In this document: in pieces, positions 25,744 to 35,142 of the stretch
How positions within the stretch are numbered: position 1 is the stretch's first letter
Layout of the letters: each line of letters opens with the position of its first letter
NCBI RefSeq assembly: GCF_014672715.2
Contig: NZ_CP058566.2
Location: forward strand, 1,922,001-1,986,000
Source of the DNA: Dehalogenimonas etheniformans
Lineage (GTDB): Bacteria > Chloroflexota > Dehalococcoidia > Dehalococcoidales > Dehalococcoidaceae
DNA: 64,000 nt
Direction of reading: 5' to 3'
Made by a program: the position numbers and the translations under genes
The notes under the pieces: model-generated
Seen by the model: only the letters and a program-made list of their open reading frames with translations
What the model was told of the DNA's origin: nothing
The model's database searches: none

Positions 25744-27756
25744 ATGCCTGAATTTAACCTCGTTTCTGATTTCGGCCTGATGGGCGATCAATCCGCCGCC
25801 GTGGCGGGACTGACCAAAGGTCTCGCAGATGGATTAAAAGATCAGACCCTGCTCGGCGTTACCGGCTCGGGGAAAACCTTCACCATGGCCAACGTTATCG
25901 CCCGCTGCGGCCGTCCGGCTTTGATTATTTCACATAACAAGACCCTGGCGGCCCAGCTTTACGCCGAGTTCCGCGAATTCTTTCCCAATAACGCCGTCGA
26001 ATACTTCGTCAGCTACTACGATTACTACCAGCCGGAGGCTTACGTCCCGTCCAAGGACATGTATATCGAAAAAGACGCTGATATCAACGACGAGATCGAT
26101 AAGCTTCGCCACGCCGCCACCCGGTCGCTCCTGTCCCGCCGGGATACCATCATCGTCGCTTCGGTGTCGTGCATCTACGGCCTGGGTGAGCCTGAAGAAT
26201 ACATGCGTTTCGTCCTGAACCTCGAAAAAGGGGCGCGCTATCCCAGGACGGAGATCCTGCACCGGCTCGTCGATATGCAATACGAGCGTAACGACCTCGA
26301 TTTTTCCCGGTCGAAGTTCCGGCTTCGGGGAGATACCCTGGAATTGCATCCGGCTTATGAAGAAACAGCCCTACGCATAGAGTTCTTCGGCGATGAGATA
26401 GAACGCATGGTGAGGATCGATCCTCTGACGGGTGAAATTCTCGAAGAACTCAAGATGGTGGATATCTACCCGGCTAAGCATTTCGTGACCTCGCCGGAAA
26501 AGCTTGTCAAGGCTATCCAGGCCATACGTGAGGAGTTGGCGGGGCGGGTGGAGCAGCTTAAACGCGAGGGTAAACTCCTGGAAGCCGCCCGGCTGGAACA
26601 GCGCACCGAATACGATATCGAGATGCTGGAACAGGCAGGTTATTGCAACGGCGTGGAGAACTACGCCCGGCACCTGTCCGGAAGACCCGCTGGCTCGGCG
26701 CCGTGGACGCTGCTGGATTATTTCCCCAAGGATTTCATCCTTTTTGTCGATGAATCTCACATGTCGCTGCCCCAGATCAGGGGCATGTACAACGGCGACC
26801 GGGCCCGCAAGGAAGTGCTGGTCGAGTATGGATTTCGCCTTCCTTCGGCTATGGACAACCGGCCGCTGAATTTCTCCGAGTTTCGGCAGCGCTTCGAACA
26901 GGCGGTTTATGTCTCGGCGACGCCCGGGCCGTACGAAAAAGAGCATTCGCAAAATACCGTCGAACAACTGGTACGGCCGACCGGACTCCTCGAGCCGGTC
27001 ATCGAGGTCAAACCGACCGAAGGTCAGATTGACGATCTTCTTTACCAGATCAAGCTTCGCGTTGAAAAAAGCGAGCGCTGCCTGGTGACTACCCTGACCA
27101 AGAAGCTTGCTGAAACCCTGTCGGAGTACATCGCCGAATCGGGTATCAAGACCCAGTACCTTCACTCCGAGGTCGAGACATTCGAGCGCGTGGAAATTCT
27201 GCGCGATCTCAGGCTGGGCGTCTACGATGTAGTCGTTGGCATCAACCTGTTACGCGAAGGACTCGACCTCCCGGAGGTTTCTCTTGTCGCCATCCTCGAT
27301 GCCGATAAGGAAGGTTTCCTCCGCAGCGAATGGGCGCTGATCCAGACTATGGGCCGCGCCGCCCGTCACGTTGACGGCAAGGTCATCATGTACGCTGACA
27401 TCATCACCGGTTCGATGGAACGCGCCATCGCCGAGGTCAAGCGGAGGCGTGCCATCCAGGAAACCTATAACGCCGAGCACGGCATTACGCCGCAGGGCAT
27501 CCGCAAGGCCATAAAAGACATTACTGAACGTATCCGTACCGCCGAGGCCGTGGTCGCGGAGCAGACGGCTGAGTCCTATAAAGCCATGCCGTTGACTAAG
27601 GAAGACCTGGCTCGTCTTATCCGGGAGCTCGAATATCAGATGAAGCGGGCTGCCAAGACTATGGACTTCGAACGAGCGGCCTTGTTGCGTGATCGAATAG
27701 TCGAACTTAAGCGCGAACTTATCGAACCGGAGGCAAAACCTCGTGGCCGGAGATAA
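25744..27756 (+). CDS. uvrB: Excinuclease ABC subunit B
   Basis: The 670-residue protein is the damage-verifying helicase of nucleotide excision repair. It has Walker [13 protein letters not shown], the beta-hairpin motif [16 protein letters not shown], the DESH box in [19 protein letters not shown], helicase motifs V and VI ([29 protein letters not shown] in part, QTMGRAARH), and the C-terminal UVR domain (about 628-662) that contacts UvrC. Length is normal. The ATG is seven bases after TATAAT, so translation is probably from a leaderless mRNA. The next small gene overlaps its 3' end. Confidence 0.98.
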   Translation: MPEFNLVSDFGLMGDQSAAVAGLTKGLADGLKDQTLLGVTGSGKTFTMANVIARCGRPALIISHNKTLAAQLYAEFREFFPNNAVEYFVSYYDYYQPEAYVPSKDMYIEKDADINDEIDKLRHAATRSLLSRRDTIIVASVSCIYGLGEPEEYMRFVLNLEKGARYPRTEILHRLVDMQYERNDLDFSRSKFRLRGDTLELHPAYEETALRIEFFGDEIERMVRIDPLTGEILEELKMVDIYPAKHFVTSPEKLVKAIQAIREELAGRVEQLKREGKLLEAARLEQRTEYDIEMLEQAGYCNGVENYARHLSGRPAGSAPWTLLDYFPKDFILFVDESHMSLPQIRGMYNGDRARKEVLVEYGFRLPSAMDNRPLNFSEFRQRFEQAVYVSATPGPYEKEHSQNTVEQLVRPTGLLEPVIEVKPTEGQIDDLLYQIKLRVEKSERCLVTTLTKKLAETLSEYIAESGIKTQYLHSEVETFERVEILRDLRLGVYDVVVGINLLREGLDLPEVSLVAILDADKEGFLRSEWALIQTMGRAARHVDGKVIMYADIITGSMERAIAEVKRRRAIQETYNAEHGITPQGIRKAIKDITERIRTAEAVVAEQTAESYKAMPLTKEDLARLIRELEYQMKRAAKTMDFERAALLRDRIVELKRELIEPEAKPRGRR

Positions 27757-27901
27757 CGATCGCGGATATGCCGAAACTCGCCAGGAACGCCGCGAAAAGA
27801 AACGACAGGCGCAGAAAAACCGGATGACCCATCACGGCAAGTCCATTGCGTTGATTTACCGGCAGAGCGTGGAAAAGCGGGCGGGGAAAAGCAAAAAATG
27901 A
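27743..27901 (+). CDS. Small basic hypothetical protein (52 residues)
   Basis: The frame starts with GTG 14 bases before the uvrB stop and ends in an ATGA overlap with the methyltransferase start. The peptide is very rich in Arg, Lys and Gln (about one third charged), with [17 protein letters not shown] in the middle, and should be helical and nucleic-acid binding. Overlap on both sides supports real translation as part of a uvrB-methyltransferase operon. No family is recognised. Confidence 0.6.
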   Translation: MAGDNDRGYAETRQERREKKRQAQKNRMTHHGKSIALIYRQSVEKRAGKSKK

Positions 27902-28587
27902 CCGACTCCCATTTTGACACCTCCAAAGCCGCCCGCCTGGACAATCCCAGCCGCGTCGCCGAACTCCGCATCCCTGAGCTCCTCACAGAGATCGGGGGTG
28001 TCAAGGTAATGACGGACTGCGTTGACCTTGGCTGCGGCACCGGGACGTTCACGTTGCCGATGGCGGAGATCGTGGGGAGGTGGGGCAAAGTATACGCTGT
28101 AGACGATTCCCAGGAGATGCTGGATATCCTGAAATCTCGCAAGCCCCCGAAAAACGTCATGCCCGTAAAAGCCGATTTTACCGAGACCGGTCTCGTCGAT
28201 GGAATAGCCGAATTCTGCCTGGCGGCATTCATTTTGCACGAGACAAAACAGCCGGAAAAGCTGCTGGCCGAAACTTACCGGTTATTGAAACCGGGAGGCA
28301 GGTTGCTGGTGATGGAGTGGCGGGCTGAATTCGACAGCCCCGGACCGTCGCAGAAGATTCGGGTGACGGTCGAGAAAATGTCGGCGTTAGTCTTAGAGAC
28401 AGGGTTTAGGAACTTCCAATCGGATAATTGGTCGGAAAAGCACTACTATGGCCTCGGGGTGAAGCCACTCTACGAAACAGACAAGGAACCAGATCCACTG
28501 GTATTGGGCATTGTAAAAACTTCCGGACAGTTGTTTCTTGAGACCGGAGGCGGGACCTCATTCCCGTCAACTACTAGGTTCTATTAA
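27898..28587 (+). CDS. Class I SAM-dependent methyltransferase
   Basis: The 229-residue protein has the SAM-binding loop VDLGCGTGTFTLP at about residue 41, the acidic second motif VYAVDDSQEML, and the post-I motif LLKPGGRLLVMEW at about 132. It resembles the UbiE/ArsM type of small methyltransferase. The substrate is not evident. The last 35 residues after GLGVKPLYE look unconserved. Its start overlaps the stop of the small basic gene, and its stop overlaps the convergent stress protein gene by four bases. Confidence 0.87.
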   Translation: MTDSHFDTSKAARLDNPSRVAELRIPELLTEIGGVKVMTDCVDLGCGTGTFTLPMAEIVGRWGKVYAVDDSQEMLDILKSRKPPKNVMPVKADFTETGLVDGIAEFCLAAFILHETKQPEKLLAETYRLLKPGGRLLVMEWRAEFDSPGPSQKIRVTVEKMSALVLETGFRNFQSDNWSEKHYYGLGVKPLYETDKEPDPLVLGIVKTSGQLFLETGGGTSFPSTTRFY

Positions 28588-29444
28588 CCCCCCGGAGGGT
28601 GGACTACCAGCACCGGCGTGGTGCCATAGACGACGATTTTCTCGGTCACTGAACCGAAAACCCAACGCGTCAGGCCGGACAGGCCGTGAGTTGACATGGC
28701 GATGAGGTCAACTTGGTTGTCCCGGGCATAATTCATGATCAGTTCGGCGGCGGCGCCGGTTTTGACTACCGTAGACACTGTTATGCCTTTTTGGCGCAAG
28801 GCCTCAGCGCGGCGGTTCAGGAACGTAGTCGCATCAGCTTCGATCTCGGCATCATCTATGGGCAGTGTGTAAGCGCCCATGCCGTCCACGCTGGGCAGGT
28901 ACCGGACGGGTTCAACAACCTGGGCGAGCACCACCTCGGCTCCGAAGGCCGGCGCCAACTGTACCACGATGTCGAGCGCCGCCTGGCCGATGCCGGAGCC
29001 GTCGAGCGGTACCAGAATCTTGCTGATGAGCGGCTTGTTTTCAGGCGGCGGAGATTTAATCAGTAATGCCGGCTTGTTGGTGCCTGTCATGATCTTGTTG
29101 GCCACCTTGCCGACCAGTGCTGCCCCCCGCCCCGAGGCACCGTGGGCGGAAAGTATCACCAGGTCGGCCACATGTTCCTCGATAAACCGGAGGATCTCAT
29201 CGGCGGCTTTGCCGGTTTGGAGGCTGGTCTGCCAGGCGCGCTGGCCGGGGTATTTCGCTTTGAGGCGCTCGTCGAGGTGTCGCAGGTAATTCCGGTAGAG
29301 GTTTCCGGTGTCGGCGGCGCCGGTCTCGTCGACACTGATGAAATCTAGCTGGGCGCCCAGCTTCTGAGCCAGCGCGATGCCGTAGGGGACGGTTATCTCA
29401 GCTTCCGCCGAGCCGTCGAGGGGGATTACGACTTCTTTGATCAT
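28584..29444 (-). CDS. Universal stress protein with two UspA domains
   Basis: The 286-residue protein is a tandem of two UspA domains, about 1-140 and 145-285. Each starts with the typical IPLDGSAEAE / VPLDGSGIGQ strand and carries the ATP-binding G-x2-G-x9-G(S/T) loop: HGASGRGAALVGKVANKI and HGLSGLTRWVFGSVTEKI. Such proteins bind ATP and help survival under stress; the exact role is unknown. GGCAGG lies upstream of the ATG. Confidence 0.94.
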   Translation of the reverse strand: MIKEVVIPLDGSAEAEITVPYGIALAQKLGAQLDFISVDETGAADTGNLYRNYLRHLDERLKAKYPGQRAWQTSLQTGKAADEILRFIEEHVADLVILSAHGASGRGAALVGKVANKIMTGTNKPALLIKSPPPENKPLISKILVPLDGSGIGQAALDIVVQLAPAFGAEVVLAQVVEPVRYLPSVDGMGAYTLPIDDAEIEADATTFLNRRAEALRQKGITVSTVVKTGAAAELIMNYARDNQVDLIAMSTHGLSGLTRWVFGSVTEKIVVYGTTPVLVVHPPGG

Positions 29445-29525
29445 GCGGCTTTACCTGCCTTTACATAGTCGAATGATCGCCTGTGCTGTTAGTATAACAT
29501 CGTTTGTGGCGTTGATGGCAAGAAA

Positions 29526-29554
29526 ATGACAGCCTCCCGGAGTTCACTTATAAT
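29526..29554 (+). promoter_or_regulatory. Promoter of the YkgJ-like gene
   Basis: ATGACA (29526-29531) and a perfect TATAAT (29549-29554) are separated by 17 bases. Transcription should start near 29561, only a few bases before the ATG of a short leader peptide. Confidence 0.75.
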
Positions 29555-29563
29555 ATTTCACAA

Positions 29564-29608
29564 ATGATTAACGGGCCTGGGGTGACAACCCAGGCGTTTT
29601 TAATATGA
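29564..29608 (+). CDS. Possible 14-residue leader peptide
   Basis: ATG at 29564 lies nine bases after TATAAT and opens a frame of 14 codons (MINGPGVTTQAFLI) that ends at 29608, eight bases before the YkgJ-like start. The frame runs through the terminator-like hairpin, so translating ribosomes would disrupt it. No run of regulatory codons stands out. Confidence 0.35.
   Translation: MINGPGVTTQAFLI
29575..29604 (+). terminator. Attenuator-like hairpin in the YkgJ leader
   Basis: GCCTGGG (29575-29581) pairs with CCCAGGC (29589-29595), followed by GTTTTTAAT. It lies between the promoter and the gene, so it would act as a transcription attenuator rather than as the end of a unit. Confidence 0.6.
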
Positions 29609-29616
29609 GGTGAGAT

Positions 29617-30042
29617 GTGTCCCCGGAAGAGTCTTTCCAGTGTTTCTGCTGTGGCGTCTGCTGCTCCAAGTACCAGGTGCAGATGACGGTGAACGAGGCG
29701 CATAACATCGCCGACAAACTGCGCATCGAGTGGGATGAGTTCGAGAATGATTACCTCGACGGCGCCTGGCCGGGAACCAGGACAGTTCTTTTGGGGCACC
29801 GCGAGGGGCATTGCGTATTTCTTGAAGCCCAACCCGATAACCGGGTTTTCTTCTGCCGCATCCAAAAATTCAAGCCCGAATCCTGCATCCAGTGGAACGC
29901 CGACGCCGATAAAAAGGATTGCCAGGAGGGGCTTGAACAATTGTGGGATTTGGGAACAGACGCCGAGGGACAGTTCACGGGAGACCCGGGGAAGGTGCGG
30001 GAATTGAATGCCTTCCTGGAAACACTAAATCCTGAACGCTGA
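29617..30042 (+). CDS. YkgJ-family cysteine-cluster protein
   Basis: The 141-residue protein has the pattern of the YkgJ (zinc/iron-chelating) family: CFCCGVCCSKYQV at the start, a middle Cys in GHCVFLE, then FFCRI, ESCIQW and a final Cys. The cysteines probably bind a metal ion or Fe-S cluster; the reaction is unknown for the family. GTG is the start, with AGGTGAG five bases upstream. Expression is probably controlled by the hairpin just before it. Confidence 0.85.
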   Translation: MSPEESFQCFCCGVCCSKYQVQMTVNEAHNIADKLRIEWDEFENDYLDGAWPGTRTVLLGHREGHCVFLEAQPDNRVFFCRIQKFKPESCIQWNADADKKDCQEGLEQLWDLGTDAEGQFTGDPGKVRELNAFLETLNPER

Positions 30043-30126
30043 TTTCAAACGCTCAAATCCACGTTCAAATCAAAATGCGTTAGAAATCTTAAATTTGGAT
30101 ATTTGGTATTATTTAGGAATTAGATA

Positions 30127-32808
30127 TTAGGATTTGGCGCCTGCGCGAATGGGCAGGGTCAGCAGTATGTTTGTCCCCTTGCCGGGGGCGGAATCGCATT
30201 CACAGGTGCCCCCCAGTAACGCCGCCCTCTCCCGCATCGCCGATAAACCCGTGGATTGCCCCGGCTGCAGCGAGGAAGGATCGAAGCCCCGGCCGTTATC
30301 CCATATCCCCACGCACAGGTTATCTCCATCAGGCTTCAGGCTGACGCGTGCTTCCTTGACGCCGGAGTAGCGCATGACATTAGTCAGTGCCTCCTGGACA
30401 ACCCGGAAAGTGCCTGTCGCCTGGTCGATCGGCAGGGGCGGCAGCGGTTGGCATTCGAAAGACACCTTGAGACCCGCCTGCGTGTGCAGTTGTTTGAACA
30501 GCCACTCAAGGGCTGGTACCAGCCCCAGTTCGTCAAGCACGCCAGGTCGCAGGGAGAGCGAAAGGTTGCGAACATTGCGGATGATGTCGCCTATCTGTTC
30601 AGAAAGATCTTTCAGGATCGGATGCAGTTCTTCGGGCGCTTGCCGGTCGGCCCTTGCAGCCATTAACTTAGCCACGGTCAAACCCTGGCCGATTTCATCG
30701 TGCAGTTCGCGGGCGATGGCGCGGCGTTCGGCCTCCTGCACCCCCATCAAACGGTTAGACAGGGCGCGCGCCGTTTCCTCAGCCCGACGGCGGAGTCCCA
30801 CCTGTTCCCTCAGTTCCAATTCAGCCCGCTTCAGTTCTGTAACATCGCGGGCGGCGGCGAACACGCCCAATACATTACTATTCAAGTCACGATAGACGGA
30901 GGCGTTATAAAGAACATCGGTCGACTTGCCGTCGCTTCGGCGTATGGTAAGCGGGTAACCGATGACGGCGCCATCGGCGAAGACCTGAAGATAAGCTCGG
31001 CGGGCTTTGTCCGGTTCGGTGAAGTAGTCGCAGAAATCGTCGCCGATGAGCGTTTCGCGGCTGGCTCCGGTGGCCTCGACAGTAGCCTTGTTGACATCGG
31101 TAATCTTGCCGTCCGGATTGATGGTAACCAGGGGGTCGACCGCGGCTTCGATAAGACTACGGACATAGGAGTGGGCCTGCGCAAGTTCTGCGGTGCGTTC
31201 ACTTATCTTGGTTTCCAGGCTGTCTTTGGCCTGCTGAAGTTGTTCCTCGGCCGACAGCCGCTGGAGCGCCATGCCTATATTGGCGGCGATACTCTCGAAG
31301 AAATTCACCTGTTCAGGCGTGAAACGTCCGGCTTGACGGTCGTTCAATTGAAGCAGGCCGACGATTTCATTACCCGCCGTTACCGGGAACAGACCCACCG
31401 AAGCGAATCCGGTGTGAATGCAGCGGTTCCGGGGGTTTATCCGGGGGTCCTCTTCAGGCGTTAGGGATAAAAGATCGGTCGAATTGTTAGTCCAGAAACC
31501 GCCGGCGGGTGTAAAACAGGGCATATCGGGGAGTTCGCGCCCCGAAATCAGCAGGCCGCATGTGCATTCGAGCACCGGCCGGCCCGACGGGTCCTTGAGG
31601 ACACGGCCATCGCCACCCCGGTGACACAGGAAATTTTCCTCTCTGACGAACTCATCGGTAAAGCCATCGATACCGAAATAAGGATAATCATCCCCCTGGC
31701 ACAGGCGTAGTCCTACCGCCTCAAAACCGGTGGTTTGCTTGATCAAACGCAGAGTGTCGCCGACGATCGCCTGAAGCGAGTCGTGCCGGTTCAGGATTTT
31801 AAGGATGCCGTTAAGGAGAGCCTGTTTCGATTCCTGGTTCTTGCGCTCCGTGATATCGCTGAAGATGGTGCCGAAACGATTTTTACCCGGTGAAAAGACC
31901 GAAATGCTGAAATGTTTCCCCATCGGCGGGAAATACGTCTCGAAGGACTCCGGTTCCCCGGTGAGGGCTACTCTTTCGTAAACATCAAAATAGGGCGGTT
32001 TCCCGGTGCCATACAACACGGAAGCTTTTTGGCCGATCGATTTAGCTCGCTCCAGACCGGTAGCCGCCTCGAAGGCCGGATTTACATCGAGAATGCGGTA
32101 ATCCACCGCTTTTCCGGAATCATCGAAAACCAGTTCGTGCAGGCACAGACCCTCTCGCATCGAGCGGTAGGTCGCCAGGATCTGCTCCTGCTGCCTCTGC
32201 ATCGCCTGGCGGGTTTGCCGGTGGGTGGAACTTTCGATTAACTGCCACTGACCTTTTTGCTGGATCAGGGCGAACTCATGGTTCTTGATGACGTCCAGGA
32301 TTTCGGGTGCACCGCATTTTTCCAGCGAATAGGTACACAGCGCCAGCATGTTGTACTGGCTGATGACCGAGTCTACGGCGTGCTCATAATCGGTAAACCC
32401 GTCCCAGTCGGCTTTTTCCAGCCAGAAGGTGTTGCCGCTGAGCCTCAACCCGTCGAAACCTTTGTCGAGGGCATTATTCAGCTTTTCGACCCATCCGGCC
32501 AGGACCTTGTCGGAATTGAACATGCCTTCGGGGAGGTACCAGTTGCGGTGTGATAAAATCTCTATCTGCCCGGAGGCGATCCTCGATTCCAGGTCGGGGA
32601 CGGCTTCCGCCAGTGCGGTTTTCGCCTCGGCGACGTTCAGCGGTTCCGAGGTGATCCACATGCAGAATTCGTTATTCAAAAGCCCCGAGCGGAAATAAGG
32701 CACCAGGGTATCGATCAAGTCTTGTTTGGTCTGATAGAACTGGCAGAAATGCGTGCCCCAGGGCACGTTGCCGATAATGTCGATGCCGCTCAGCCTCAGG
32801 GTTTCCAA
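30127..32808 (-). CDS. Orphan MEDS-PAS-GAF-PAS sensor histidine kinase
   Basis: The 893-residue soluble kinase has an N-terminal MEDS domain (about 8-190, WGTHFCQFYQTKQDL), a PAS domain (about 205-320), a GAF domain (about 335-500, several Cys: CHRGG, CTCG, CFTPAGGF), a coiled linker, a second PAS (about 545-655), then a NarL-type HisKA_3 dimerisation region with the phosphorylated His in ARELHDEIGQG and a HATPase_c domain (DNGRGFD, TGLSAMRERA). MEDS is known from DcmR and methanogen sensors of one-carbon or halogenated compounds. TTG at 32808 is preceded by GGAG. No response regulator is nearby, so its partner is elsewhere. Confidence 0.9.
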   Translation of the reverse strand: METLRLSGIDIIGNVPWGTHFCQFYQTKQDLIDTLVPYFRSGLLNNEFCMWITSEPLNVAEAKTALAEAVPDLESRIASGQIEILSHRNWYLPEGMFNSDKVLAGWVEKLNNALDKGFDGLRLSGNTFWLEKADWDGFTDYEHAVDSVISQYNMLALCTYSLEKCGAPEILDVIKNHEFALIQQKGQWQLIESSTHRQTRQAMQRQQEQILATYRSMREGLCLHELVFDDSGKAVDYRILDVNPAFEAATGLERAKSIGQKASVLYGTGKPPYFDVYERVALTGEPESFETYFPPMGKHFSISVFSPGKNRFGTIFSDITERKNQESKQALLNGILKILNRHDSLQAIVGDTLRLIKQTTGFEAVGLRLCQGDDYPYFGIDGFTDEFVREENFLCHRGGDGRVLKDPSGRPVLECTCGLLISGRELPDMPCFTPAGGFWTNNSTDLLSLTPEEDPRINPRNRCIHTGFASVGLFPVTAGNEIVGLLQLNDRQAGRFTPEQVNFFESIAANIGMALQRLSAEEQLQQAKDSLETKISERTAELAQAHSYVRSLIEAAVDPLVTINPDGKITDVNKATVEATGASRETLIGDDFCDYFTEPDKARRAYLQVFADGAVIGYPLTIRRSDGKSTDVLYNASVYRDLNSNVLGVFAAARDVTELKRAELELREQVGLRRRAEETARALSNRLMGVQEAERRAIARELHDEIGQGLTVAKLMAARADRQAPEELHPILKDLSEQIGDIIRNVRNLSLSLRPGVLDELGLVPALEWLFKQLHTQAGLKVSFECQPLPPLPIDQATGTFRVVQEALTNVMRYSGVKEARVSLKPDGDNLCVGIWDNGRGFDPSSLQPGQSTGLSAMRERAALLGGTCECDSAPGKGTNILLTLPIRAGAKS

Positions 32809-32957
32809 ACAGGTCTCCGTTCTCCGGGTTCGCGAGGTTAAAGACTATTGAGAAGAGTCATAACATTATACTCCGGGCTTCAATGGCCGCCCAAATTGGC
32901 TCCAGCCATGTTCAAATAAAGGTAAGCGGTATGTCTGTATCGGCTAAGGTGCATGAA

Positions 32958-32989
32958 AAAAGAAGCCCTCGGTTAAGAGGGCTTCTTTA
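32958..32989. terminator. Bidirectional hairpin terminator
   Basis: AAAGAAGCCCTC and GAGGGCTTCTTT pair perfectly, with A-rich and T-rich flanks. It lies just after the minus-strand surface protein gene, which reads toward it. Confidence 0.88.
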
Positions 32990-33009
32990 AATTCAACCGC
33001 GAAAAAACT

Positions 33010-35142
33010 CTAAAACGAGGAACGGCGTCGCAGGAGCAGGTAAACCCCGCCTCCGATGATGATTACGGCGAAGAATCCTATGGTGACCCAGGCCCAAACC
33101 GGGACGTCAGCCCAGGAGAAACCGACGACGAAGCTATTGGCGGTGCTCGGTGCCCCGACGTTGCCTGCCGCATCCGTGGCGATCACCCGCCAGTAGTACG
33201 GGGCTTTCTTTGAGACCGTCGGCAGTTTTTCGGCGTCGGTCATGGTGTAACTGGTCGTGGTCAGGCCGTCCTTTGAAACAATAAGGGTGGTGAAGTTGGC
33301 GTCGGTGGCGACTTCAAGTTTGTATGTCACCGGGTTGGACTGGTCGGTGACGGCACCCCAGGTGAAGGTAATCGGCTGCTTGGCCTTGATGCCGGACGCC
33401 GGTTCGGTCAGGGTCGGGCCGGCTGGGGCTGTTCCTTCCATGGTGAAGGTGAGTGGTTTGCCGTCTTGATCTTTATCTTTTGTAGTTTGGCCGTCGGATA
33501 CCGTCACCGGATGGGCGCCTTTGACGATTACCGGGGCTTTGAAGGCGACGGTGAAGGCTCCGGCGGTGTTGGATGTGCCGGTTGCCACTTGATTTCCTTC
33601 AAGTTTGACCGTGATGGCGGCGCCCGGTTTGAAACCGCTGCCGGTAACGGTAATGTCCTGGCCGACAAATCCCGGCGTCGCTGAGGTGTCCGGGGAGATG
33701 GCGGCGGTGATGGATGAAGTGAATACCGCCGTAGCCAGGTTGCCCAATCCGTCGGCGGCGATGATAGTATGCGCGCCTTCTACTGCGCCGGGCACGGTGA
33801 AGACCCCGCTGAATGTTCCGTTGGCTAGCACGGTGAGAGTCGCCGGAGCGGTCGGCAGGGCGATGGAATCATACGCCAGTGTTATCTGTCCGTTGGGGTA
33901 GAAGCCGGTGCCGTTGATGGTCACTTGGTCGCCGGTGGAACCTGTCGCGGCGCTGATGGTTATCTTTGCCGAAACAGTGAAATTCGCCGAGGCGAACATC
34001 GCGGCGTCGGTAGTCACTTTGGCGGTGATCACGTGGACTCCCGATGGGGAATTCGCGATAGTTAGGGTCTTTGAGAAGCTGCCTTTGGTATCAGTGGTGA
34101 CAGTCGTGCCGGTAAGCGCCGTGCCGTCGAATTCAAAACCGACCACGACGCTGTCGCCGAACCCGGTGCCGTTCACGGTGACGTTTGTGCCCACAGGACC
34201 GGAGGCGGGAGACAGGATAATCTTGGACTGGTTGATGGTGAAGGTCTTATAGGCAAAAACGGTGGTGTACGTGTTGTCTCTAACGTAAACTGTGTGCGGC
34301 CCCCGGACTGCCGGCGGGATGACGATAGCGGTGGCGGGGATCACCCCGGAAGAATTGGCGGCTACCGTTACCAGGGGGGTGCTCGTAAGGCTGTCAAAGA
34401 AAATACTGACCGAGCCCAGGGCGGTGAAACCGTCGGCGTTGACGGTGATCGTATCACCTACGGCTCCGGCTTCAGATGAAAGGCTGATGATCCTGGGTAA
34501 AATCGCCAGTTGGGTGTTGTAGGTATTGAGCGCCGTGTCGATGGCTGTCACGACATGGGGCACGGGCAAGTAAGGTGTTTGTGCCAGGGTAAATGGAACG
34601 CTGAACGCCCCGTTCGCGTTTTGAGCCGTGGTTACCTGTACCACGGGCGTCCCTGTCGTAATCGCAGTGGTGGCAAAATAGATGTTCACCGCAAGGTTGG
34701 CGCCGAAGCCGGTGCCGTTCACGGTAACCGCGGTACCCGCTGTCGCCGATATGGTTGATAATGTGATGAAAGGGGTGACTGCAAAAGTACCGACATTGAC
34801 GGGAGTCGGGTTGCCGTCGCCGAGTACCGCAATCTGGTAGTTGCCTTTGGGCACAACCGGAACCTGGAAGCTTCCAGTGACGATTCCGCCTGCGGGTATG
34901 GCTGTTGAAGCAACTACCGTTATGTTAATGGTGTTGTTCCCGGCGTCCAACCCGATGAAATGAACCGTGTAGTTGGTGCCGGTAACCTGAGTAGGTGATG
35001 TGCTGAAACTCACGAGGGTGCCCACCGGTCCTGTGGTCGGTGCCGAACTGACCGCGGACACCGGAGAAATAAACACACCTATCGCCAACGATGCGGCAAT
35101 GATGAGAGCAGGGAACAACTTGAACACCGTTCTAATCTTCAT
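33010..35142 (-). CDS. Surface protein with IPT/Ig-like repeats and C-terminal membrane anchor
   Basis: The 710-residue protein has a Sec signal peptide ending near VSA-V, about six copies of an IPT/Ig-like domain each starting with a phrase such as SATAGTAVTVNGTGFG, SGPVGTNVTVNGTGFG or TGSTGDQVTINGTGF, a fibronectin-III-like domain with PYYWRVIATDAAGN at about 620-640, and a C-terminal helix followed by RRRSSF. This C-terminal arrangement matches the S-layer-like protein at 7.2 kb, so the two probably share an anchoring mode. It is likely displayed on the cell surface. An extended -10 TGTTATAAT (hexamer 35198-35193) lies 50 bases upstream. Confidence 0.85.
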   Translation of the reverse strand: MKIRTVFKLFPALIIAASLAIGVFISPVSAVSSAPTTGPVGTLVSFSTSPTQVTGTNYTVHFIGLDAGNNTINITVVASTAIPAGGIVTGSFQVPVVPKGNYQIAVLGDGNPTPVNVGTFAVTPFITLSTISATAGTAVTVNGTGFGANLAVNIYFATTAITTGTPVVQVTTAQNANGAFSVPFTLAQTPYLPVPHVVTAIDTALNTYNTQLAILPRIISLSSEAGAVGDTITVNADGFTALGSVSIFFDSLTSTPLVTVAANSSGVIPATAIVIPPAVRGPHTVYVRDNTYTTVFAYKTFTINQSKIILSPASGPVGTNVTVNGTGFGDSVVVGFEFDGTALTGTTVTTDTKGSFSKTLTIANSPSGVHVITAKVTTDAAMFASANFTVSAKITISAATGSTGDQVTINGTGFYPNGQITLAYDSIALPTAPATLTVLANGTFSGVFTVPGAVEGAHTIIAADGLGNLATAVFTSSITAAISPDTSATPGFVGQDITVTGSGFKPGAAITVKLEGNQVATGTSNTAGAFTVAFKAPVIVKGAHPVTVSDGQTTKDKDQDGKPLTFTMEGTAPAGPTLTEPASGIKAKQPITFTWGAVTDQSNPVTYKLEVATDANFTTLIVSKDGLTTTSYTMTDAEKLPTVSKKAPYYWRVIATDAAGNVGAPSTANSFVVGFSWADVPVWAWVTIGFFAVIIIGGGVYLLLRRRSSF

